Shown piece by piece: positions 7,383 through 12,541 of a DNA stretch of 12,792 bases (position 1 is its first letter; every line of letters begins with the position of its first letter). Under the pieces are notes generated by a model. The model was not told where the DNA came from, searched no databases, and saw only the letters and a program-made list of their open reading frames with translations. A program made the position numbers and the translations under genes. This DNA is from Actinomycetota bacterium (GTDB lineage: Bacteria; Actinomycetota; Nitriliruptoria; Euzebyales; Egibacteraceae): NCBI GenBank assembly GCA_019347785.1, contig JAHWKQ010000040.1:1-12792 (forward strand), in the 5' to 3' direction.

Positions 7383-8699
7383 ATGACCGATCCCTTCTCG
7401 GGTGGCTTCGACCCGCGCATGTTCGAGAGCGTGCCGCTGTTCCGGGAGCTGGCCAAGGTCATGTCGTGGAGCGGCGGCCCGGTCAACTGGGAGATCGCCG
7501 CGCAGACGGCCCTGGCCGTCTGTGCACAGGGCGGGCCCGGTGACGTGGGCGGAGCACAGGGCGGGCCCGGTGGCGTGGGCGGAACACAGGGCGGGCTCGG
7601 CAGGCAGCTCGGCGCCGGGGGGGAGCGCGCGACCGAGGAGCTGGCGGCGGCGGTCCGCACCGGCGAGCTGTGGCTGGACGAGGCCACGAGCCTGCCACAC
7701 GTTGAGGGCCGCGCCCGGGCCCTGACCCTGGAGGAGTGGATCCGTCTGGCGTGTGCCTCGGGCGGGCTGGGCGTGTACGTCGAGCCGGTCGCCGAGGGCA
7801 TGCGCGAGGCGCTGGGCCGCCAGCTGCCCGAGCAGCTCGCCGGGATGGGCGGCGGCGAGGGGGCCGCCGCCGGACCGCTGGGCCAGGCGCTGGACTCGCT
7901 CGGCGCGATGATGTACGGCGTGCAGCTCGGGACGATCGCGGGGCACATGGCCGGCCAGCTGCTGGGGACCTACGACCTGGGCCTGCCCACCCTCGAGCCG
8001 CGCGTGGTCGGGACCGTGGGGGACACGGCCTGGCGCTTCGCCCGCGAGTACGGCTTCGACCAGACCGAGCTGCGCCACTGGCTGGCCCTGCGCGAGTCCG
8101 CCCACCGCCGGCAGTTCGCGGGCGTGCCCTGGCTGCACGAGCACGTCGCCGGGCTCATCCGCCGCTTCGCCGCCGACGCCGACTTCGACCCGGGCGGGCT
8201 GATGGAGCAGCTCGGCGGCATGGGCAGGGGTGCCGAGCTTGCCGACCCCGACGCGCTGCGCGAGGCGCTGGAGGGCCCCGACGCCTTCCAGGTCGAGCCC
8301 ACGACGGCGCAGCGGGCGACGCTGGCGCGCCTGCAGGCGGTGGTCGCCTTCACCGAGTCGTGGGTCGACACTGTCGTGCGCGCCGCCGGCACGGGCAAGC
8401 TGACGGCCCTGCCCCGCATTGAGGAGGCCATGCGCCGACGCCGGGCGGAGCCGGGGCCCGGCGAGCGGATGCTGCAGCAGCTCATCGGACTGGACCTCAA
8501 GCCGGCGGACGTCCGACTGGGCCAGGGCTTCTGCGACGCCGTCATCGCCGCGCGCGGGCAGGAGGGGCTGGACCGGGCGTGGGAGGGGTCGGCGAACCTG
8601 CCGACCCTCGCGGAGCTGTCCGAGCCGAGCCGCTGGCTGGTGCGCATGGCCGCCGCCGAGCTGGACGCCCAACTGGGTCCCGCCGACGACGGGCAGTAG
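7383..8699 (+). CDS. DUF2342 family protein (putative hydrolase / zinc metalloprotease-like)
   Basis: A 438-residue protein with typical DUF2342 features. It has a PVNWEIAAQ block near residue 35, ELWLDEATSLP, a central helical MMYGVQLGTIAGHMAGQLLGTYDLGLP, and LRHWLALRESAHRRQFAGVPWL. Its C-terminal half contains LQAVVAFTESWVDTVV. The family is annotated as zinc-dependent metalloprotease-like or 'putative hydrolase' and is nearly restricted to actinobacteria. The segment at the expected HExxH site reads Arg237-Glu-Ser-Ala-His241, so the first His is missing. I recall the same replacement in one branch of the family, so activity is doubtful but not specially lost here. Odd: residues 48-73 are a Gly/Gln-rich insert encoded by a 30-bp tandem repeat, placed where relatives have a short variable loop. 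The start is set by ATG 7383 with a -10 box 6 bp upstream. Confidence 0.85.
   Translation: MTDPFSGGFDPRMFESVPLFRELAKVMSWSGGPVNWEIAAQTALAVCAQGGPGDVGGAQGGPGGVGGTQGGLGRQLGAGGERATEELAAAVRTGELWLDEATSLPHVEGRARALTLEEWIRLACASGGLGVYVEPVAEGMREALGRQLPEQLAGMGGGEGAAAGPLGQALDSLGAMMYGVQLGTIAGHMAGQLLGTYDLGLPTLEPRVVGTVGDTAWRFAREYGFDQTELRHWLALRESAHRRQFAGVPWLHEHVAGLIRRFAADADFDPGGLMEQLGGMGRGAELADPDALREALEGPDAFQVEPTTAQRATLARLQAVVAFTESWVDTVVRAAGTGKLTALPRIEEAMRRRRAEPGPGERMLQQLIGLDLKPADVRLGQGFCDAVIAARGQEGLDRAWEGSANLPTLAELSEPSRWLVRMAAAELDAQLGPADDGQ
7524..7600 (+). repeat. In-frame 30-bp tandem repeat, about 2.6 copies
   Basis: Unit 1 is 7524-7553, unit 2 is 7554-7583 and a partial unit 3 is 7584-7600. Units 1 and 2 differ at a single base (GTGACG versus GTGGCG), and unit 3 has two changes in its 17 bases. 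Each unit adds ten residues (pattern AQGGPGxVGG) without breaking the DUF2342 frame. The near-identity suggests recent slippage expansion. Confidence 0.9.
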
Positions 8700-8890
8700 T
8701 CTTCCCCAGCGCTCGAATCACCGCCCGCACGCGGGCCGAAAAGACCTCGAAAAAAAACTTCTGTCCCCATCCCCGGAACGGCATCCGTGCTGGTCACGGG
8801 TCCGCAGCCGGCCGACGACCCGGGCGGGGCGGGGCTTGTCCACATCGTTCGCCCACAGGTCACCGTCACGTTTCCGCAGGTTGTCGCACG

Positions 8891-8925
8891 GCCGTCCACA
8901 ACCTGGGGACAACCCTGTGGACGGC
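8891..8925. repeat. 10-bp perfect inverted repeat spanning two DnaA-like boxes
   Basis: GCCGTCCACA (8891-8900) and TGTGGACGGC (8916-8925) are exact reverse complements separated by 15 bp. The spacer contains a third, inverted box-like element at 8904-8912. The symmetry may reflect a dimeric binding site as well as, or instead of, DnaA boxes. Confidence 0.7.
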
Positions 8926-8929
8926 GCGC

Positions 8930-8959
8930 TTGACGAGGCCGGCGAGCCACCCATATTGT
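8930..8959 (+). promoter_or_regulatory. Distal sigma70-like promoter of the PHA operon
   Basis: TTGACG (8930-8935, 5/6 to TTGACA) is followed after 18 bp by TATTGT (8954-8959, 4/6 to TATAAT). An alternative -10, CATATT (8952-8957), gives a 16-bp spacer. Initiation near 8966 would give a leader of about 205 nt before the hydratase ATG. The -10 overlaps a DnaA-box-like 9-mer at 8956-8964. Confidence 0.5.
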
Positions 8960-8984
8960 CCCCGCGTCATTCGGCCCCCGGCGT

Positions 8985-9045
8985 CAGACGGGGCCGTCCT
9001 CCAAGGGGAAGGGAGGACGGGCCCGGCCGACCCGGGGGCCGTCTG
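8985..9045 (+). repeat. Nested inverted repeats in the PHA operon leader
   Basis: The outer arms CAGACGG (8985-8991) and CCGTCTG (9039-9045) enclose a strong hairpin with arms CCGTCCTCC (8994-9002) and GGAGGACGG (9012-9020) around a 9-nt purine loop. There is no following T-tract, so it is not a classical terminator. It starts about 20 nt after the predicted distal transcription start. It could be an attenuator, an RNA-stability element or an unrecognised riboswitch; it does not match a riboswitch class I know. Confidence 0.5.
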
Positions 9046-9093
9046 CATGCCCGCCACCGGCACGGGGACCGGGCCCCACGGCGCCTCGGTTCG

Positions 9094-9123
9094 TTGCCGC
9101 CCGCCGGCGCGTTCCGCTAAGGT
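9094..9123 (+). promoter_or_regulatory. Proximal promoter candidate of the PHA operon
   Basis: TTGCCG (9094-9099, 4/6) is followed after 18 bp by TAAGGT (9118-9123, fits TAnnnT). Initiation would fall near 9130, just before the palindrome at 9134-9146. Weak matches, supported mainly by spacing and position. Confidence 0.35.
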
Positions 9124-9133
9124 TGTCACAGTT

Positions 9134-9146
9134 GTGCTTGAAGCAC
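9134..9146. promoter_or_regulatory. 13-bp palindrome GTGCTTGAAGCAC, candidate operator
   Basis: GTGCTT and AAGCAC are exact reverse complements around a single G. It lies 27 bp before the hydratase start codon and just downstream of the proximal promoter candidate, where a bound repressor would block initiation or clearance. It differs from the palindrome before the phasin gene. The binding protein is unknown. Confidence 0.4.
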
Positions 9147-9172
9147 CTAGCACCTCGCGCTGTGGAGGCTGC

Positions 9173-9637
9173 ATGACCGACGTCGCGACCGTGGCAATCG
9201 ATCTCGCCGACCTGGCGGGTCGCGCGGGCATGCCGTTGGGCCGTGGGCCCTGGCATCGGATCACCCAGGAGCAGGTCGACCAGTTCGCCGACGCGACCGG
9301 CGACCACCAGTGGATCCACGTCGATCCCGTCCGGGCCCGCCGCGGGCCGTTCGGTCGCACCATCGTCCACGGCTACCTCACCTTGTCCCTCGCCCCGCAG
9401 CTGCTGTTCGAGGTCGTCCAGGTCGACGGCGCCGCCCTGGTGGTCAACTACGGCGCGAACAAGGTCCGCTTCCCCGCCCCCCTGCCGGTCGGCGCGCGGA
9501 TGCGCCTGGCGGTCGACTGCAAGGCGGTCGATGTCTTCGAGGGCGGCGCGCAGGCCGCGTTCCGCCTGACCTTCGAGGTCGAGGACCATCCCAAACCGTG
9601 CTGCGTGGCGGAGATCCTCTTCCGCTACTATGCCTGA
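9173..9637 (+). CDS. MaoC-family (R)-specific enoyl-CoA hydratase, PhaJ/Rv0130-like
   Basis: A 154-residue single hot-dog domain. The hydratase 2 motif is intact: ATGDHQWIHVDPVRA at about residues 41-55, with Asp44 and His49 as the catalytic pair in the same five-residue spacing as in M. tuberculosis Rv0130 (HtdZ), which it resembles closely (later blocks NYGANKVRFPAPLPVGARMR and CCVAEILFRYY). It should hydrate trans-2-enoyl-CoA from beta-oxidation to (R)-3-hydroxyacyl-CoA, the stereoisomer PHA synthase uses. Its position as first gene of the PHA operon fits that PhaJ-type supply role, although Rv0130-like proteins may serve other lipid pathways. ATG 9173 is preceded by GGAGG 4 bp upstream and gives the normal family length; the frame runs upstream to 8579 but that part is not protein-like. 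A 90-bp gap follows. Regulated probably by the promoters and palindrome upstream. Confidence 0.88.
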   Translation: MTDVATVAIDLADLAGRAGMPLGRGPWHRITQEQVDQFADATGDHQWIHVDPVRARRGPFGRTIVHGYLTLSLAPQLLFEVVQVDGAALVVNYGANKVRFPAPLPVGARMRLAVDCKAVDVFEGGAQAAFRLTFEVEDHPKPCCVAEILFRYYA

Positions 9638-9727
9638 GCCCCGCGTGCAGGCCCTGCCCGCGGGCCGGCCACGGCCGGGGGCCCCGCCGGCGGCGCGGTG
9701 ACGGCCAGCGCCGAGCGGGAGGTTCCC

Positions 9728-10312
9728 ATGCGGTCGACGGCGCTGGTCACCGGATCCCCGCAACGCGCCTCGTCGGTGTCCGCCGCGCTCGAGGCGGTTG
9801 GGTTCGACGTCACCGCCGTCTCCGACCACGATCGGCTCGCGGACGTCTGCGCGGCGCAGGGCCCCGGCTCGCTGGACTGCTACGTGCAGCTTCCGGGCGA
9901 GATCAACCCCAGCGGCGGGACCGTCGTGGAGCGGTTCCACAACTTCCTGCGACTGGGCCTGCTGCACCGCTTCGACGCCGCCGGGCGAGTGCTGCCGCTG
10001 CTGCGCCCTGGGGCGATGGTCGTGCTCGTCGCGGGCAACCACCCGCCGGGAACGTCGACACCCGACGACCAGGCCGCGCGCGTGTCGTTGCTGCGGGTGC
10101 TGGCCCACGCCGTGCTCGCCGAGCGCGCGGAGGCCGGCGTGCGCGCGACCGTCGTCGAGCACGGCCGCACCCCCGCGGAGGTCGCCGAGCTCGCCCGACA
10201 CCGCGGCGCGGACCGGTTGCGCATCATCGCCGAGTACGTCGAGACGGCTCCGGAGATGAGCTACGCCGACTGGCGACTCCAGGTCTTACAGATGGCGAGC
10301 ATGGAGGGCTGA
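9728..10312 (+). CDS. Catalytically degenerate SDR-like protein in the PHA operon
   Basis: A 194-residue protein of unrecognised family. Its layout follows a short-chain dehydrogenase: STALVTGSPQRASSVSAAL at the N-terminus (TG retained at residues 8-9, later Gly of TGxxxGxG lost), then LDCYVQLPGEI where SDRs have the VNNAG strand, then RPGAMVVLVAGN. Finally DDQAARVSLLRVLAHAVLAE (from residue 113) aligns with the YxxxK helix and GVRATVVEHG with the girvn-v-PG strand. At the YxxxK position I read Asp114 and Arg118, so neither catalytic residue remains, and it is shorter than the usual 240-260 residues. A redox role like PhaB is unlikely; a structural, regulatory or granule-associated role is inference. 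ATG 9728 is chosen over GTG 9698 because GGGAGG lies 5 bp upstream. The stop is 5 bp before phaC, which implies translational coupling. Confidence 0.7.
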   Translation: MRSTALVTGSPQRASSVSAALEAVGFDVTAVSDHDRLADVCAAQGPGSLDCYVQLPGEINPSGGTVVERFHNFLRLGLLHRFDAAGRVLPLLRPGAMVVLVAGNHPPGTSTPDDQAARVSLLRVLAHAVLAERAEAGVRATVVEHGRTPAEVAELARHRGADRLRIIAEYVETAPEMSYADWRLQVLQMASMEG

Positions 10313-10317
10313 CGACG

Positions 10318-12033
10318 ATGACCGCCTCGTCCGACGACGTTGCCGAGGGCCCGGTCCGGGCCATCGAGTCGCTCGCCCCCGACGCCGGGGTGGTCGCCGA
10401 CCTCGACCCGCTGGCGATGGGCCGCGTCCTGGCGAGGGTGTCCGCCGGGCTGCTGCGCCACCCCATGGGCGCGGCGCATGCCGGCGCCCGGGCGGCCACC
10501 GGCATGCTGGCCGACACCGCCCTGGCGGCCTCCCGCGCGCTGGGCCAGCAGATTCCCGCACGGCTGGCGCCGGAGAAGGGCGACCGGCGCTTCTCCGACG
10601 CCGCCTGGGAGCACAACGCGCTGTACTTCGCGCTACGCCAGGCCTACCTGCAGTGGAGCCGGCTGGCCGGGGATCTGCTGGACGCCGCCGGCCTGGACGA
10701 GCGGCAGCGCCAGAAGGCGGGCTTCTCGACCCAGCTGCTCGTCGACGCGCTGGCCCCCACCAACTTCCTGCCGACCAACCCGGCCGCGCTGAAGCAGGCG
10801 TTCGACACCGGCGGGTTGAGCCTGGCGCGCGGGCTGCGCAACTTCCTCGACGACGTGGTCAACAACGACGGGCGGCCCCGGCAGGTCGATCGCGGCCCCT
10901 TCGAGCTGGGCGACAACCTGGCCGCCACGCCGGGCAAGGTCGTGTACCGCAACGAGCTGATGGAGCTCATCCAGTACGCGCCCCAGACCGAGACCGTGCA
11001 CGAGGTCCCCATCCTGTGCAGCCCGCCGTGGATCAACAAGTACTACATCATGGACCTGGCGCCGGGGCGCAGCTTCATCGAGTGGATGGTCTCCCACGGC
11101 CACACGGTGTTCACGATCAGCTACCGCAACCCCGACGCCTCCATGCGCGACGTCAACATGGACGACTACCTCGTCGACGGGCCCCGCACGGCGATCGACG
11201 TCGTCCGCGACGTCACCGGCCAGGACCAGGTCAACATGGTGGGCCTGTGCCTGGGCGGGACCCTGGCCGTGGCCCTGCTGGCCTACCTCGACGCCGTGGG
11301 CGACGACCTCGTGCACTCGCTGACCCTGCTGAACACCCTGGTGGACTTCGCCGAGCCGGGTCCGCTGGGGTGCTTCACCGACGAGGCGACCATCGCCCGC
11401 CTGGAGCGGAAGATGGACCGGCGGGGCTACCTGGAGGAAAGCCAGCTGCGCGGGACGTTCGACGCGCTGCGCGCCAACGACCTGATCTTCAACTACCTGG
11501 TCAACAACTGGCTCATGGGCAAGCAGCCCCCGGCGTTCGACATCCTGGCGTGGAACGCCGACAGCACCCGCATGCCGGCGAGGATGCACTCGTACTACCT
11601 GCGCTCGTGCTATCTGCACAACCAGCTCGCCCGCGGGGAGATGCAGCTGCGCGGGGTACGGCTCGACCTCGGCACCGTCCGCCAGGACGTGTTCATCGTC
11701 GGCGCCCGCAACGACCACATCGCCCCCTGGCGGTCGTCGTACCAGACGACGCAGCTGCTCAAGTCCGACGTCGAGTACGTCCTCAGCTCGGCGGGGCACA
11801 TCGCCGGCATCGTCAACCCCCCCAGCTCCAAGGCCCGCTACTGGGCCAGCGACGCCAACCCACCCAGCCCCGACGAGTGGCTGAAGACGACGACCGAGCA
11901 CCAGCGGTCCTGGTGGGAGCACTGGGCGGAGTGGGCCGCCGCGCGCGGCGGCGACCGGGTCGACCCCCCGTCCATGGGCAGCGACCGCCATCCCGTCCTG
12001 GGTGACGCACCGGGAGAGTACGTGCGCGGGTAG
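10318..12033 (+). CDS. phaC: Class I polyhydroxyalkanoate synthase PhaC
   Basis: A 571-residue protein close in length to class I synthases such as that of Cupriavidus necator (589). A variable first 85 residues lead into the PhaC N-domain (from RRFSDAAWEHN, with YLQWSRLAGDLL and LAPTNFLPTNPAAL), then an alpha/beta-hydrolase core. The lipase-like box is GLCLGG with Cys311. The other catalytic residues are Asp466 in RNDHIAPW and His494 in SAGHIAGIVNPP, in good register with Cys319/Asp480/His508 of the Cupriavidus enzyme. It polymerises (R)-3-hydroxyacyl-CoA into PHA at the granule surface, with the chain carried on the Cys. No PhaE or PhaR subunit gene is next to it, consistent with class I. 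Start ATG 10318 has GGAGGG 9 bp upstream, inside the end of the SDR-like gene. The phasin-like gene begins 101 bp downstream with its own promoter. Confidence 0.96.
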   Translation: MTASSDDVAEGPVRAIESLAPDAGVVADLDPLAMGRVLARVSAGLLRHPMGAAHAGARAATGMLADTALAASRALGQQIPARLAPEKGDRRFSDAAWEHNALYFALRQAYLQWSRLAGDLLDAAGLDERQRQKAGFSTQLLVDALAPTNFLPTNPAALKQAFDTGGLSLARGLRNFLDDVVNNDGRPRQVDRGPFELGDNLAATPGKVVYRNELMELIQYAPQTETVHEVPILCSPPWINKYYIMDLAPGRSFIEWMVSHGHTVFTISYRNPDASMRDVNMDDYLVDGPRTAIDVVRDVTGQDQVNMVGLCLGGTLAVALLAYLDAVGDDLVHSLTLLNTLVDFAEPGPLGCFTDEATIARLERKMDRRGYLEESQLRGTFDALRANDLIFNYLVNNWLMGKQPPAFDILAWNADSTRMPARMHSYYLRSCYLHNQLARGEMQLRGVRLDLGTVRQDVFIVGARNDHIAPWRSSYQTTQLLKSDVEYVLSSAGHIAGIVNPPSSKARYWASDANPPSPDEWLKTTTEHQRSWWEHWAEWAAARGGDRVDPPSMGSDRHPVLGDAPGEYVRG

Positions 12034-12054
12034 GCCAGCCGGCCACGGTCATGT

Positions 12055-12084
12055 TTGGCATGCACACCGCGTGGTAAGTATACT
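12055..12084 (+). promoter_or_regulatory. Strong sigma70-type promoter of the phasin gene
   Basis: TTGGCA (12055-12060, 5/6 to TTGACA) and TATACT (12079-12084, 5/6 to TATAAT) are separated by 18 bp. It is the best promoter match in the window and predicts initiation near 12091, with a 44-nt leader carrying GGAGAG 8 bp before ATG 12135. High, independent expression suits a granule coat protein. Confidence 0.75.
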
Positions 12085-12086
12085 TA
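12075..12086. promoter_or_regulatory. 12-bp palindrome TAAGTATACTTA overlapping the -10 box
   Basis: The 12 bases are their own reverse complement, and the -10 hexamer TATACT lies wholly inside. A dimeric repressor bound here would exclude RNA polymerase. The run is strikingly AT-rich for this DNA. The XRE-family gene about 450 bp downstream is a natural candidate to bind it, by analogy with granule-responsive repressors of phasin genes; this is inference. Confidence 0.55.
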
Positions 12087-12134
12087 GCAACGTACGGAGT
12101 CCCCCGGCCAGCGACAACGAGGAGAGCAGAACCC

Positions 12135-12434
12135 ATGCCGAAGGACATCGACATCACCGAGACCCAGGAGGCCTTCCTGGGCTTCGTCCGCCAGAGCCAG
12201 GAGCAGGTCGTCGCGGCCGTCCAGAACTGGGCCGAGACCGTGTCGCGGCTGACCCCGGAGACCGGGGCCGTGCAGACCGGTGACTGGTACGTCGACCCGG
12301 CCGAGGCCGTCGACCGCAGCTTCGACTTCGTCGAGCAGGTCCTGGCCTCGCAGCGCCGTTTCGCCCACGAGGTGCTGAGCGCCACCGAGCCGGTCGTCAA
12401 GGCCGCGGAGCGCAACGCGCCCACCAGCCGCTGA
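12135..12434 (+). CDS. Small phasin-like PHA granule protein
   Basis: A 99-residue protein that reads as two helical segments without a signal peptide or membrane helix. The first is about residues 8-37 (ETQEAFLGFVRQSQEQVVAA and onward) and the second about 52-92 (PAEAVDRSFDFVEQVLASQR and onward). A loop with TPETGAV and GDWYVDP joins them. The regular spacing of Phe, Val and Leu among charged residues gives amphipathic helices of the kind that coat PHA granules, and the gene sits directly behind phaC. I recognise it as phasin-like by this pattern and by context, not by a diagnostic motif; short actinobacterial phasins are poorly conserved. It likely binds the polymer surface and limits granule size and fusion. 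ATG 12135 has GGAGAG 8 bp upstream. Expression is probably controlled at the palindromic promoter, and a strong hairpin follows. Confidence 0.75.
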   Translation: MPKDIDITETQEAFLGFVRQSQEQVVAAVQNWAETVSRLTPETGAVQTGDWYVDPAEAVDRSFDFVEQVLASQRRFAHEVLSATEPVVKAAERNAPTSR

Positions 12435-12451
12435 CGGACGACACACACACC

Positions 12452-12479
12452 GAGGGGAGGGGCCCCGGCCCCTCCCCTC
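12452..12479 (+). terminator. GC-rich terminator hairpin after the phasin gene
   Basis: The arms GAGGGGAGGGGCC (12452-12464) and GGCCCCTCCCCTC (12467-12479) are perfect complements. In practice the innermost pairs open to give a usable loop. It starts 17 bp after the stop codon and is followed by ATTCAT rather than a T-run, as is common in high-GC actinobacteria. It separates the phasin gene from the XRE gene. Confidence 0.8.
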
Positions 12480-12527
12480 ATTCATGCCCGCTCCCCCCGG
12501 GCGCGGGGTCGGTCCGGACCGAGCCGG

Positions 12528-12533
12528 TAGGCT
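12528..12533 (+). promoter_or_regulatory. Leaderless-type -10 box (TAGGCT) for the XRE gene
   Basis: CCGGTAGGCT (12524-12533) lies 8 nt before ATG 12542 with no ribosome site between. The identical ten bases precede the DUF4190-like gene. It suggests the regulator has its own promoter after the phasin terminator. Confidence 0.45.
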
Positions 12534-12541
12534 TGATCGTC

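Larger units (their letters stand above)
8761..8964. promoter_or_regulatory. Cluster of DnaA-box-like 9-mers
   Basis: Compared with the actinobacterial DnaA box TTGTCCACA I find a perfect match at 8836-8844 (+) and an 8/9 match at 8904-8912 (-, TTGTCCCCA). There are 7/9 matches at 8761-8769 (+), 8849-8857 (+), 8892-8900 (+), 8916-8924 (-) and 8956-8964 (+). All the 7/9 sites except 8849 keep the GTCC core. An A8 tract (8750-8757) borders the cluster. By simple equal-base odds fewer than one such 7/9-or-better hit would be expected in this length. Whether DnaA binds is inference; no dnaA or dnaN is adjacent. Confidence 0.45.
8700..9172. other. 473-bp intergenic region upstream of the PHA operon
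   Basis: I see no protein-coding gene here: the long frames crossing it are extensions or shadows of neighbours. From left to right it holds a small hairpin after the DUF2342 stop (GCCCGC/GCGGGC, 8723-8736, possibly a weak terminator) and an A8 tract (8750-8757). Next come DnaA-box-like 9-mers (8761-8964), a sigma70-like promoter (8930-8959), nested inverted repeats (8985-9045), a second promoter candidate (9094-9123) and a 13-bp palindrome (9134-9146). For a densely packed genome this is an unusually long and signal-rich spacer. Confidence 0.75.

Noticed and set aside
7524..7600. Tandem repeats as a possible CRISPR array
   Set aside because: The units are directly adjacent without spacers, lie in a coding frame, and no cas gene is present.
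7329..8672. A 447-codon minus-strand frame opposite the DUF2342 gene
   Set aside because: Compositionally biased antisense product; the plus-strand gene has family motifs.
8579..9172. N-terminal extension of the MaoC-family hydratase frame through the intergenic region
   Set aside because: The extension is Arg/Pro-rich without domain character, and ATG 9173 has a good ribosome site and gives the normal family length.
9698..9727. GTG 9698 as the start of the SDR-like gene
   Set aside because: No ribosome site upstream, whereas ATG 9728 has GGGAGG 5 bp before it and begins directly at the first beta strand.
10633..11991. Long frames on both strands within phaC
   Set aside because: PhaC is certain in its frame with all catalytic residues; the others are shadows.
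12055..12066. GCATGC-centred palindrome near the phasin -35 box
   Set aside because: Only a 6-bp self-complementary core without extension, which is expected by chance.
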